Assembly (NCBI GenBank): GCA_028289585.1
Contig: JANQPI010000010.1
Coordinates: 620,001 to 684,000, forward strand
DNA length: 64,000 bases
Direction: 5' to 3'
From: Candidatus Zixiibacteriota bacterium
Lineage (GTDB): Bacteria > Zixibacteria > MSB-5A5 > GN15 > FEB-12
In this document: positions 51,760-60,151 of the stretch, in pieces
How the letters are laid out: every line of letters begins with the position of its first letter
How positions within the stretch are numbered: the first letter of the stretch is position 1
Program-made: the position numbers and the translations under genes
Notes under the pieces: model-generated
The model's input: the letters and a program-made list of their open reading frames with translations, nothing else
What the model was told of the DNA's origin: nothing
Database searches by the model: none

Positions 51760-51784
51760 TCGAACCAGGTAGTATCGTTACGTC

Positions 51785-51812
51785 AACGGCCTCGCGATCC
51801 CGCGGGGCCGTT
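51785..51812. terminator. bidirectional hairpin between convergent genes
   Basis: AACGGCCTCGCG (51785-51796) and CGCGGGGCCGTT (51801-51812) form a 12-bp stem with one G-T pair and loop ATCC. It lies between the bacilliredoxin stop and the mechanosensitive channel stop. T tracts are weak. Confidence 0.6.
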
Positions 51813-51815
51813 CTG

Positions 51816-53057
51816 TTATCCGGCTGTGGGTCGAGGTTGAAAGTCTGATCCGGACGGATACTGGTACACCTTCAAGTCGAACGAGGGGAGAATCGCCAGA
51901 AGATGATCAAAGATATCGGCCTGAATTGACTCGTAGTTTGCCCAGGCCTGATCTTTGGAGAAGACATAGATTTCGATCGGAAGCCCTTCGGCGGTTGGTT
52001 TCAGTTGCCGAACGAGAAACGTCATCTTCTGATGGACCATTGGATGCGCCTTAAGATAGGCCACACAATAGGCACGAAACGTGCCAATATTGGTGATTCG
52101 ACGACCGTTGATCAGTTCACTGTCATCGACATTGTGGTCCCGGTTCCATTGTTCGACAAGCGCGACGCGCTCGCTTAGGTAGGGTGTAAGAAGCTGATAC
52201 TTCTGCCACCGTGTGATTTCGTCAGACGTGGCAAACCGAATCGTCGACTGATCAATATGAATAGCTCGTTTGATACGGCGACCGCCGGATGCTTCCATGC
52301 CGCGCCAGTTTTTGAAGGAATCCGAGAAGAGTGAGTATGTCGGTACAGTCGTCAGCGTCTTATCCCAGTTCTGAACGGTCACCGTATGCAGTGAGATATC
52401 TACGACATCACCGTCGGCACCATAGCGAGGCACCTCGATCCAGTCACCGAGGCGGACCATGTCGTTGGCTGAAATCTGAACCGACGCGACGAGCGAGAGA
52501 ATCGTATCCCGAAACACCAGTAGCAGCACCGCCGTTGCTGCACCCAATCCCGCTAATAGTGACCAGGGATCTCGTTCCAGAAGAATCCCGATCGCCACAA
52601 TCGCGACACCGATAACAATCAGAATTTTAGCGACCTGGATGTAGCCCTTGATCGGGCGATTCTTGTGAATATCGAGCTTCTGATAGATATCCGTGGCGGC
52701 GTCGAGGAAGGCGAAGACGGCGTACATGCCAGCGACGAGCATATAGACAATCGACGCATTGACAATCAATGCCTCGACGGTCGGAAAGAGCGGAGCGGTC
52801 AGCTGGAAGACGACCGCCGGAGCAAGGTGAGAAAGTCGGACGAACACTTTCCGTTCGACCAAAACGTCATCCCAATCGGTCGCTGTCCGTCTCACCAAAC
52901 GAACCACCGTTGCGACAATGATCCGTTTGGCAATCCAATTGACGAAAATGGCGAGTGCGATAACACAAATAGCCAGTGCCACCGCCACTATCCACGGCGC
53001 TAACTCGTCAGAGACGCCTCGGTCAGCAAGCCACGAGATAAGCTGTTCGCGAATCAT
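51816..53057 (-). CDS. MscS-family mechanosensitive channel
   Basis: 413 residues. Five or so helices occupy residues 20-190. The pore-lining and beta domain follow: VQISANDMVRLGDWIEVP, GDVVDISLHTVTVQNWDKT, TTVPTYSLFSDSFKNWRGM. The long C-terminal domain resembles the YbdG branch. It is an inner-membrane channel opened by membrane tension. It lies nine bases downstream of the glycosyltransferase gene, on the same strand. Confidence 0.88.
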   Translation of the reverse strand: MIREQLISWLADRGVSDELAPWIVAVALAICVIALAIFVNWIAKRIIVATVVRLVRRTATDWDDVLVERKVFVRLSHLAPAVVFQLTAPLFPTVEALIVNASIVYMLVAGMYAVFAFLDAATDIYQKLDIHKNRPIKGYIQVAKILIVIGVAIVAIGILLERDPWSLLAGLGAATAVLLLVFRDTILSLVASVQISANDMVRLGDWIEVPRYGADGDVVDISLHTVTVQNWDKTLTTVPTYSLFSDSFKNWRGMEASGGRRIKRAIHIDQSTIRFATSDEITRWQKYQLLTPYLSERVALVEQWNRDHNVDDSELINGRRITNIGTFRAYCVAYLKAHPMVHQKMTFLVRQLKPTAEGLPIEIYVFSKDQAWANYESIQADIFDHLLAILPSFDLKVYQYPSGSDFQPRPTAG

Positions 53058-53066
53058 GTCGGTAGA

Positions 53067-54200
53067 CTATCGGACGGGTCGGGTTCGGGCAAGTGTAACG
53101 AGAGCGTCGACTCGTCGATCCATCGCCATTGCTCGCTGGTACCAATCAAAGCGAGAAATCGATGCCTCAAGAGGATCGGCCAGCTGCGACCGCAGTTCAC
53201 TCAGCCGTCCCGGAGTGAGCCAATCAGTCAGACGCGCGACGAGGCCGGGTTGAGAGCCATCGTAGAAGCATGTGGACAATGAGGGGCATGCGATACGATC
53301 GATTACCTCGGGATATGCCAGCCGATCGGGGAGAAGCGGCAAAGCTCCACTATCTACCGCTTCCGCAATCGCGATCCCGAAGAACTCATGGTGGGCTGTC
53401 GATACGACGATGTCGACACCGGCCAGTGCGAACAAGTATTCCTCGCGCGATTTCCGATAGCCCCATATCTCAATCTGATCGGAGAGCTTCTCCCGAGCTA
53501 CCGCAAACACGTCCGGAGTGCGTTCAAATCGTTCACCAAGAACAACCAGTTGGGGGCGGATACCGCGCTGCCGCAGATCGATTAGCCCTCCAAAAAACAT
53601 TTCCGGGTTTTTGTCCGCCTCCCAGCGGCCGACCCAGGCGATCCGTGGATTGCCGGTTGGGTCGCGTCGTAATGCGGTCGAGCGCTCGATTCCGGGTGAC
53701 TCAACAGCCATTCGGGACCGTGCCTCATTCCAGGCATTTGTTGGGGCGAAGTCAGGCATGCGGTCCAGCAGCGTCTCCGCCGCCAGGCAGAATTCATCGC
53801 GATGAAAACCGGAATTGAACCAGATTGCATCGGCGCTCAGGCAACTGACGATTTCCGACCATCCGTACTGGAGATCCCGCTCTGCGCCCGGCGGCAGCGG
53901 GTATGTCAGCTGGTTTTCATGAAAGTAGACGACGATCGGCAGTTGGCGAAGCTCGTTGGGCAACAGACCACGAAGTTCATGGACCGGAACCATCGATGAC
54001 AGCCACAAGCAGTCGAACGGATCATCGGTCAGTTGAGAAACACGCTCGGCAAACGTCCACGGTCCGTGGCGCATACGCCACTTCCAGTGGTGAGCCGGAA
54101 GATGCAGCACGGTGAATCGATGCCGGGAATGGCTCTGCCAGCCCTCGATGAAGGACCGATGGGAACCTCCCCAGTACGGTTCCAGCGCCAGAATGTGCAT
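53067..54200 (-). CDS. glycosyltransferase homologous to tRNA-queuosine alpha-mannosyltransferase (QTMAN/GTDC1)
   Basis: 377 residues, GT-B fold. The N-terminus (ILALEPYWGGSHRSFIEGW, LPAHHWKWRMRHG, VYFHENQLTYPL, DLQYGWSEIVSCLSADAIWF) and C-terminus (RWEADKNPEMFF, VVSTAHHEFFGIAIAEAV, YPEVI) match human GTDC1 as I recall it (IIEAFYGGSHKQ, LPAKKWHWRAR, YFHENQLIYPV, VVISTAKHEFFGVAMLEAV). The human enzyme adds mannose to queuosine in tRNA-Asp. The predicted role is tRNA modification, or glycosylation of another small acceptor. A queuosine-precursor transporter is encoded 4.6 kb away. Confidence 0.8.
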   Translation of the reverse strand: MHILALEPYWGGSHRSFIEGWQSHSRHRFTVLHLPAHHWKWRMRHGPWTFAERVSQLTDDPFDCLWLSSMVPVHELRGLLPNELRQLPIVVYFHENQLTYPLPPGAERDLQYGWSEIVSCLSADAIWFNSGFHRDEFCLAAETLLDRMPDFAPTNAWNEARSRMAVESPGIERSTALRRDPTGNPRIAWVGRWEADKNPEMFFGGLIDLRQRGIRPQLVVLGERFERTPDVFAVAREKLSDQIEIWGYRKSREEYLFALAGVDIVVSTAHHEFFGIAIAEAVDSGALPLLPDRLAYPEVIDRIACPSLSTCFYDGSQPGLVARLTDWLTPGRLSELRSQLADPLEASISRFDWYQRAMAMDRRVDALVTLARTRPVR

Positions 54201-54230
54201 TCCGAAAGCTGCGGTCCCGGAAAGAGTCGG

Positions 54231-54800
54231 TCAATCGCTATCCTGGCGCGGGAAGGAGACCGCTTGCGGGTGGATCGCAAGACGCCCTTGTCCACTCCCG
54301 TCTAAGGGGGGACGGTTGGTCAGTTCGTAGCCAAGCATCGCAACGGCGCAGTGATTAAGTGCGTCGAAAATGTCAGCGTACGTCACAGTCTGCGCCCAGA
54401 TTATCTGCCATGCCCGCAGTGATTCCAGAAACGCGCCGGCGTAGGCCTCTTCGATCCGCTGCGAGAGCATCCGGTGGGCATCCTGCCAGTCGACATGACA
54501 GCAAAGGGTGTAGACCCCGCGGCTCGATGGGGCCAGCGATTCGATGAAGGAGACAACATATCGGTTTTGATGCGTGAAGAGCCGAACGGCAAGACGGGCG
54601 CGCCGACCGGAGTTGATTTCGATTTCGCCTGGATCTCCCGGCCAGATACGAATTGAATCGCTCCAGTCGATATCCCCGGCTGATGCCGGCAGGACGAGCG
54701 AGCCCAGCCATTCCAGGAGGGTCTGACGGACGCGTTCGACATCCATCAGCGGCTGATTGGCCGCTGTCTGCCACTCGATCGGTTCTGCCGGACGGTTCAT
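54231..54800 (-). CDS. conserved-looking protein of unknown function
   Basis: 189 residues from ATG 54800 (frame open to 54818). No signal peptide or membrane helix. There is a beta-rich centre (IEINSGRRARLAVRLFTH, RYVVSFIESLAP) and a helical second half (HRMLSQRIEEAYAGAFLESL, ADIFDALNHCAVAML). It matches no family I know. It sits 30 bases before the GTDC1-like gene, as part of a long same-strand run, so it may belong to the same pathway. Codon use resembles its neighbours. Confidence 0.6.
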   Translation of the reverse strand: MNRPAEPIEWQTAANQPLMDVERVRQTLLEWLGSLVLPASAGDIDWSDSIRIWPGDPGEIEINSGRRARLAVRLFTHQNRYVVSFIESLAPSSRGVYTLCCHVDWQDAHRMLSQRIEEAYAGAFLESLRAWQIIWAQTVTYADIFDALNHCAVAMLGYELTNRPPLDGSGQGRLAIHPQAVSFPRQDSD

Positions 54801-54897
54801 AAGCGATTCCTGTCTCAATCGACCCTAGACAAAGAATCGGCCGATAACGGGATGCAACTGAGGCCGAAAATTGACCAGCCAACAACCGGGGACGCTG

Positions 54898-55905
54898 TTA
54901 CTCCCCAAGCATCCGTGTAATCAGGGTCTGGGACGCGTTGCCGACGTCTACGGAGACCGGCTCCTGCTGTTCCAGCATCGGCTCGGTTCCCGATGTATCG
55001 AGCGTCCAGGAGAAGATCGGCTGCAAGCCCTGGGGCGGTGTTGTCTCCAGTTCGCCAAACCGCAGATCGGCAAATCGGCGCTGGCCGTCGACATCAAACT
55101 CCACGAGCCAGTCTTTTGAAAACCAGCGTAGTGTGCTGATTGCTCGAGAATCGGCAAAGGTGGTTATCTGACGGTACCCTTTGTTGATAGTCTTCCAATC
55201 CAATATCCGATCGGAGTCGAGGAGCGAGTAATACGCGACATGCAATCGATCTCCGTCTTCGACCGTGATCCGCCATAACAGCGTGTTGAAGATCGTGGGG
55301 CTATGCATGATTCGTGAGTAATCGATTTGCTGTCGCTCCAAATCCGCCGTCGACACCTCATGTACATGCCACTTCACGCCGAGTGACCAGATCAAATACA
55401 GGCTCGAGAGTGTTATCCCGCTCATGTTGAGCCAGAAACGCCGAGCGTTCGTTCGTCGCAGCCACAGTGCCCCAACGACGCCAACCAGGAGCGGGATTGT
55501 ATACAACGGATCAATGATTGCCACCGAGTTCCAGGCGTAGCCATAATTTGTCAGTGGCATGAGGAGTTGTGTCCCATAGACCGTGAACGTATCGAGGAGC
55601 ATGTGCGTAACGAGGCAGAGCATAACAGCAAGTGTCCACCGGTTGAACGTTGCCCGACCCCGGTGCAGGCGATTGAAGCCGAACGCGAGAAGCGGGCTGA
55701 CAGCCGCCGCAACCAAGAGGCTGTGTGACCAGCCGCGATGCCAGGTCAACTGCGTCACCTGATCGATCAGAGGATTGACGACCACATCAAGGTCGGGCAG
55801 CGTGCCGAGAACAACGCCCCAGACGATTGCTCGATTTCCTATCTGACGACCGAGAACCGCTTCACCGACGGCTGCCCCAAGTGCAGCCTGACTAATAGAA
55901 TCCAT
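54898..55905 (-). CDS. DUF457/YdjM-type membrane-bound metal-dependent hydrolase
   Basis: 335 residues. DSISQAALGAAVGEAVLG, LGTLPDLDVV, HRGWSHSLLVAAA and LVTHMLLDTFTVYGTQL are the conserved His/Asp motifs of the family in its four N-terminal helices. A C-terminal soluble domain of about 150 residues follows. Substrate unknown. It lies six bases after the EamA transporter gene. The 97 bases to the next gene contain nothing I can identify. Confidence 0.85.
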   Translation of the reverse strand: MDSISQAALGAAVGEAVLGRQIGNRAIVWGVVLGTLPDLDVVVNPLIDQVTQLTWHRGWSHSLLVAAAVSPLLAFGFNRLHRGRATFNRWTLAVMLCLVTHMLLDTFTVYGTQLLMPLTNYGYAWNSVAIIDPLYTIPLLVGVVGALWLRRTNARRFWLNMSGITLSSLYLIWSLGVKWHVHEVSTADLERQQIDYSRIMHSPTIFNTLLWRITVEDGDRLHVAYYSLLDSDRILDWKTINKGYRQITTFADSRAISTLRWFSKDWLVEFDVDGQRRFADLRFGELETTPPQGLQPIFSWTLDTSGTEPMLEQQEPVSVDVGNASQTLITRMLGE

Positions 55906-55911
55906 GCGCCA

Positions 55912-56802
55912 TCAAACTTTCGATGGTTCGAGCTTGTTCCGCGCTTTTACTCGTGATGCCAATCCCACAGCCAAAACAATGAGCAGAATACCCACGAGAC
56001 CAAGCGGTGGTATCGATTCGTTGAATAACAACCAACCGAAGAGTATCGCGAAGATCACGCCAAAGTAGTTTACGATTGCGACTCGTGACGCCGCTTCAGC
56101 CTGGTAGCCCATCGTCATGAAGATCTGGGCGATCGTGACAGATACTCCGATAGCGATCAGGATCACGAATTCGGTCCAGGTTGGTGTTACCCAATTGAAG
56201 ATTGTGTAGACGCCAATGGTCGGCACCGTCACCAGCGGGAAATAGAAGACGACCACCAGCGGATCGTCGGTGTCCTTCAACATCCGCACAAAGTTATAGG
56301 CAAAGCCGGATCCCAATGCGGCGGCCAGACCCAGTGATACCTCCAGCAAGGTTACTGACGGATCGAATCCCTTGATTAACACCACGCCCGCGAAGGCGAT
56401 AACAAAGAAGAGCCAGACGACCGGTCGGGGCGATTCACGGACAAGCCAGATCGCGAGAATCGCCGTGAAGATGGGCGACATGTATTGCAGTGTGACAGCG
56501 GTGGCGAGGGGCATCTCGCCAACGGTCCAGAAGTAGATCGTCAGAGCAACAGTACCCGCGATACCGCGAAGCAGAAGAATGGGTTTGTTGTTACCCCATG
56601 GGGAAATCCGCTTCCGGTAGAGCATTACCCAGACCACGATGAGCGATACCAGCGCTCGAAAGAAGACGATTTCGTGAGCCGGGATGCGGTCCAACCATTT
56701 GACCCCGACATTCATCAAGGCGAAGAAGACCGTCGCGAGAAACATGTAGCGAACGCCGGGGGAGATCAGCTCCCCGAGTTGATACCGACTGCCGGAGTTC
56801 AC
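55912..56802 (-). CDS. EamA-family (DMT) transporter
   Basis: 296 residues with ten helices, forming two EamA repeats (FFALMNVGVKWLDRIPAHEI and LEVSLGLAAALGSGFAYNFV mark their starts). It is an inner-membrane exporter of metabolites; the substrate is unknown. It is four bases after the 2-hydroxyacid dehydrogenase gene, suggesting they act together. Confidence 0.88.
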   Translation of the reverse strand: MNSGSRYQLGELISPGVRYMFLATVFFALMNVGVKWLDRIPAHEIVFFRALVSLIVVWVMLYRKRISPWGNNKPILLLRGIAGTVALTIYFWTVGEMPLATAVTLQYMSPIFTAILAIWLVRESPRPVVWLFFVIAFAGVVLIKGFDPSVTLLEVSLGLAAALGSGFAYNFVRMLKDTDDPLVVVFYFPLVTVPTIGVYTIFNWVTPTWTEFVILIAIGVSVTIAQIFMTMGYQAEAASRVAIVNYFGVIFAILFGWLLFNESIPPLGLVGILLIVLAVGLASRVKARNKLEPSKV

Positions 56803-56806
56803 CCGA

Positions 56807-57781
56807 TCAGTATCCGCGTTCGACGTCGACTTGCGTTGTCACTGTCTCACCCGATGCCAGACGATTGAGCAGATCGGCCAGCTCGTTCGTCCACCGATCC
56901 AGGGTGTCGGAGGCATTCCCTCCAAGGTGGGGAGAAAGCACGCATGATGGGAGCGTGTGGAAGGGATAGGTCGAAGGAAACGTCGATTGCCGTTCCGGTT
57001 CAGTCTTCGGGTAGCGATACCAGACATCGATTCCGGCGCGAAGGCGACCCGACTCCAGTTCGGTGTAGAGTGCCTTCTCATCGATAATCGGTCCACGAGC
57101 AACGTTGACAATGATCGCACCGTCGGGCAACTCAGCCAGTCGTTCGGCCGTCAGCAGGCCACGAGTTTCGGGGGTCATAGGAGCTGCGACTACGATAACG
57201 TCAGTTCTGCTGAGGTGCTCGTCCAGATAGCGGCTTGAAACAAGACCGACGTCCCCATCGGAAATCTCTGTCGCCGTCCGCCGGACCGCTGTGACTCGCA
57301 TATTCATCCCGACCAAGCTGCGTGCGACACGACGCCCGATGGCACCGTACCCGATCACCAGCGCCAACTTACCATCGAGCGTGGTGAGTTTGTCGTCACC
57401 ATACCGAATTTGCCAGTCGCCAGCTCGCAACGAACGATCAACTTCGGGAAGTCGTTTAGCGGCGGCCAGGAGCAGGGCGATCGCCATTTCGGCAGTCGCC
57501 GCTGCATTGTAGTGGATGTTGTAGACGGTCAGCTGAGGTCGTTCGAGAAGCAACTCCCGCGTACGTTGGGGGAGCCCGGCCCACGGGATCACCACGGCCC
57601 GAAGCTGCTTCGCGGCGTCAAGCTGCTCGGCGGTCGGGACACCAGCGACAAGAATCTCGGTGTCCGAAGCCGGCAATTGCTCGGCCGCGACGGTCAGATC
57701 GACAACCGGATCGAGCCGCTTCCGCAGAAGCGACGCCTCCGCCTCATCGAGTGAGTCGAGCAGATGTACACGGGTTGCCAT
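56807..57781 (-). CDS. D-2-hydroxyacid dehydrogenase
   Basis: 324 residues. Nucleotide-binding motif LALVIGYGAIGRRVARSLVG, catalytic arginine in IIVNVARGPIIDEKAL, and the catalytic histidine region VLSPHLGGNASDT are those of NAD-dependent 2-hydroxyacid dehydrogenases. The substrate is unknown; the N-terminal domain is short and lacks an ACT domain, so SerA is unlikely. It heads the run of same-strand genes down to the MscS gene. Confidence 0.88.
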   Translation of the reverse strand: MATRVHLLDSLDEAEASLLRKRLDPVVDLTVAAEQLPASDTEILVAGVPTAEQLDAAKQLRAVVIPWAGLPQRTRELLLERPQLTVYNIHYNAAATAEMAIALLLAAAKRLPEVDRSLRAGDWQIRYGDDKLTTLDGKLALVIGYGAIGRRVARSLVGMNMRVTAVRRTATEISDGDVGLVSSRYLDEHLSRTDVIVVAAPMTPETRGLLTAERLAELPDGAIIVNVARGPIIDEKALYTELESGRLRAGIDVWYRYPKTEPERQSTFPSTYPFHTLPSCVLSPHLGGNASDTLDRWTNELADLLNRLASGETVTTQVDVERGY

Positions 57782-57871
57782 CGGAGCCCGAGTATACGGC
57801 GAAGCTCAGTCTCCGCCAACCGTCCCATACAAAGTGCTGTAAATGCTGGAGAAGTGTGGTTACGCCGCGTG

Positions 57872-58249
57872 CTAACTGGACAGCGTAATCAGCGAAACGA
57901 CTCCCCCGGTTGGGTCTTTGATGATGCAGAACCGTCCAACACCCGGAATGTCGGTTGGCGGATGAATCTGCTCGCCACCGTGTCCGGAGACTGATTCCCA
58001 GCAGGTGTCGACATTGTCCACAGCGATGTAGGCCATCCAGTGTGATGGCATCGGACCCATCTCCTCGGTGATCTGCATAACGCCGCCAGCCTGTTTGTCG
58101 CCCGCCTTCGCCATGTGGTAGGTCGCGCCGTTCGGCATCGGCATCGACTCGTAAGTCCAGCCGATCAGGTTGCTGTAAAACGCCTTCGCCTTCTCGGCAT
58201 CGTTCGACATGCATTCGTTCCAGCAAAATGTACCGTGTTCGTTAGCCAT
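57872..58249 (-). CDS. VOC-family (glyoxalase-like) protein
   Basis: 125 residues forming one VOC module. FCWNECMSNDAEKAKAFYSN starts the first beta-alpha unit; MAYIAVDNVDTCWESV and GRFCIIKDPTGGVVSLI form the second. It resembles the small Cfp30B/27-kDa-antigen type. Substrate and metal are unknown. AGGAGAGG precedes ATG 58249. Confidence 0.85.
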   Translation of the reverse strand: MANEHGTFCWNECMSNDAEKAKAFYSNLIGWTYESMPMPNGATYHMAKAGDKQAGGVMQITEEMGPMPSHWMAYIAVDNVDTCWESVSGHGGEQIHPPTDIPGVGRFCIIKDPTGGVVSLITLSS

Positions 58250-58321
58250 TGTATCCCTCTCCTGAGTAACGTGTCAGCTTCGTTGATACTGCGAATTCGT
58301 GAGTGCTAGAATTGTGATACG

Positions 58322-58714
58322 TCAGAGAGGCGGCTGAGGTTGGGCCATTTCTCGATCAAACTCCGGTTGCAGGACCATCCAGAGTGCCCAGATCCCAAGA
58401 GCCGTTCCGAGCGGAAAGCCAAACAGGGAGAGGACCGACGCGATGATCGTCCAGAGCTTCGCCCACGGCTTCCGCCGCAACAGGCCAATGCCGGCTAACA
58501 GACTTGGAATCGCCGAGATAAAAGCAAGGATCGCGACGAATGTCCCCACAGCGGTCAGAATACCAACCGCGATTCCGGCATCCGGATCTTCACCGGCAAC
58601 CGCGACGATACCGCCGGTAAAAATGAAGATAAAAAGGACGATGATGCCGCTGAGGAATCCCAGCCCGCCGAGAATAGCGTAAATTAGTCCGACCGCTTTG
58701 ATATGTCCCTGCAC
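58322..58714 (-). CDS. small membrane protein of unknown function
   Basis: 130 residues with three to four hydrophobic segments (IYAILGGLGFLSGIIVLFIF; GILTAVGTFVAILAFISAIP; IASVLSLFGFPLGTALGIW) and LLRRKPWAKLW between the last two. The pattern recalls DUF4064-like or other four-helix bacterial membrane proteins. The function is unknown. It is flanked by the VOC gene and the queuosine-precursor transporter on the same strand. Confidence 0.68.
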   Translation of the reverse strand: MQGHIKAVGLIYAILGGLGFLSGIIVLFIFIFTGGIVAVAGEDPDAGIAVGILTAVGTFVAILAFISAIPSLLAGIGLLRRKPWAKLWTIIASVLSLFGFPLGTALGIWALWMVLQPEFDREMAQPQPPL

Positions 58715-58773
58715 GATAACCCTCCAGCTACAGTCGTGCTAAGATGCCAAGCGGACCGGGGAGGGTCAAGCAC

Positions 58774-59496
58774 CTAGGTTTTGATCGAGAACGGTGTGAA
58801 GTTGGTTTCCCGGTCATAGTAGTCTTCGTTTTCGGTCCGCTTCAGCCAGCCGACAATCGCATACGTTCCCGGCGTCGCAAGCGTCTCCCACAGCACTTTC
58901 AGGGCGTAATTCCCCAGCATGACCGAGATGACCTGCTCGTTGGTCCAGATCCCCCAGAAGGCGACCGGGTAGAAGATCAACGAATCGACGCCGGTCCCGA
59001 CGATCGTGGAGCCGATCGTCCGTGTCCACAGGAACCGACCCTTGGTCCAGATCTTCATTTTCGCCATGACGTACGAGTTAACGAATTCGCCGACCCAGTA
59101 GGCGAGCATCGACGCGACTACGATTCGCCAGGTCGCGCCAAAGACGAATTCCATCGCCTCCTGCCCAACCCAGCTCTCGGCAGGGGGAAGGGCCAAGACG
59201 ACCCAGGTCATGGCGGTGGCGAAGATCAGGGTGCCGAAACCGGCCCAGACGACCCGACGCGTGCGGGCGTAGCCGTAGACCTCGGTCAGGATGTCACCAA
59301 AGAGATAGCTGATCGGGAAGAAGAGGATACCCGCGCCGAACGATGTCACGCCGATCCACGGGATATCGACCTGCCAGATTTTGATCGCTCCGACGAGGTT
59401 ACTGACGAGGAGAACGGCGACAAAGATCGCCATGATGAAGTCGTAGTACTTGTACCGTCGACCGGTGAGGGACGCGGACGAAAATGGATTCGTCAT
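58774..59496 (-). CDS. yhhQ: queuosine precursor transporter
   Basis: 240 residues from ATG 59496; the frame is open to a TTG at 59535. About six helices. SYLFGDILTEVYGYARTRRV, VGEFVNSYVMAKMKIWTKGR and TIGSTIVGTGVDSLIFYPVA are signatures of the QPTR/YhhQ family, which imports preQ0 or preQ1 for tRNA queuosine. It lies 4.6 kb from a QTMAN-like gene on the same strand and just downstream of tRNA-Arg. Confidence 0.92.
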   Translation of the reverse strand: MTNPFSSASLTGRRYKYYDFIMAIFVAVLLVSNLVGAIKIWQVDIPWIGVTSFGAGILFFPISYLFGDILTEVYGYARTRRVVWAGFGTLIFATAMTWVVLALPPAESWVGQEAMEFVFGATWRIVVASMLAYWVGEFVNSYVMAKMKIWTKGRFLWTRTIGSTIVGTGVDSLIFYPVAFWGIWTNEQVISVMLGNYALKVLWETLATPGTYAIVGWLKRTENEDYYDRETNFTPFSIKT

Positions 59497-59582
59497 ACCG
59501 GGCGAAACAATCGGGTCAGGCGATTGATCCCGCAAGCGAGAATGTCTCTCGAACAGAACCGGCTCTTGGGAGGAGGGTTCTC

Positions 59583-59601
59583 AAGAAGCAGGCAAAGCCT
59601 G

Positions 59602-59602
<1 letters not shown>
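59583..59602 (-). terminator. short hairpin after tRNA-Arg
   Basis: On the minus strand GCAGGC-TTT-GCCTGC (59602-59588) is followed by TTCTT. It begins at the 3' end of the tRNA gene and probably ends its transcript. Confidence 0.55.
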
Positions 59603-59675
<73 letters not shown>

Positions 59676-59759
59676 GTCTCGTGAAACTAATACGTTTACA
59701 GGATCACCCGTCGAATCGTTGCTATCAACTGGTTTTCTGGGAGGGGAAGAATCGCTCAC

Positions 59760-59793
59760 AAAGAACAACGCGGCCGGATTACTCCGGCCGCGT
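59760..59793 (-). terminator. GC-rich hairpin terminator
   Basis: ACGCGGCCGGA (59768-59778) and TCCGGCCGCGT (59783-59793), an 11-bp perfect stem with loop TTAC. On the minus strand TTGTTCTTT follows. Confidence 0.65.
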
Positions 59794-60050
59794 CGCCTGA
59801 TTCGTTCCGGTTATCCTCTGGCACGTAGTGGATAGCCGGACAAATCGTTGCGTTCAAGTCAGCAAGCTGTCCTGAACCTAGCCCCCCTTTGGATCTAGCT
59901 CCCGAAAAGTCGAAAGCCCCATTGGGGTCGCCCCCTATTTCTGAGACTGTGTCAGCGCCGAACAGGTGAGACCGTCTCCGGTGGGTGCGGGGCTACGGTG
60001 TCCACAATTGACCGGCATTACGAGGGGGCCGGGCAATTTCCGCAGCGCGG
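59760..60050 (-). ncRNA. candidate structured non-coding RNA of unknown class
   Basis: Between the LuxR-gene terminator and tRNA-Arg the minus strand has a promoter-like pair (60085-60056) and, about 260 bases on, a perfect 11-bp hairpin followed by TTGTTCTTT. Inside is a long hairpin at 59877-59852 (GTTCAGG.../...CTTGAAC with CAGC/GCTG above) and CCCCATTGGGG. I find no open frame with a Shine-Dalgarno. It is not a recognisable tmRNA, RNase P or SRP RNA. Apart from this, the 476-base gap 59676-60151 holds only the LuxR-gene terminator. Confidence 0.35.
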
Positions 60051-60055
60051 TCGCT

Positions 60056-60085
60056 AGTATGCGGAAAATGTTAGAAATTTGTCGA
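60056..60085 (-). promoter_or_regulatory. candidate promoter of the possible ncRNA
   Basis: On the minus strand TCGACA (60085-60080), 18-bp spacer, CATACT (60061-60056). The start would be about 60049. Confidence 0.35.
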
Positions 60086-60089
60086 GGGG

Positions 60090-60125
60090 AAAAAAGGGGT
60101 ACCCATTGTCAATGTTGGCTACCCC
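60090..60125 (-). terminator. terminator of the PAS-LuxR gene
   Basis: GGGGTA (60096-60101) and TACCCC (60120-60125) close a hairpin with an inner CATTG/CAATG pair. On the minus strand six T residues follow (complement of 60090-60095). It lies 26 bases after the stop codon. Confidence 0.75.
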
Positions 60126-60151
60126 TGTTCTGGTCTGTCGAATCAGATTTC

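Noticed and set aside
59890-59945. tmRNA resemblance (GGGGGCGA... and TTTCGAC on the minus strand)
   Set aside because: No tag-peptide frame and no tRNA-like 3' end with TTCGAAT is found nearby.
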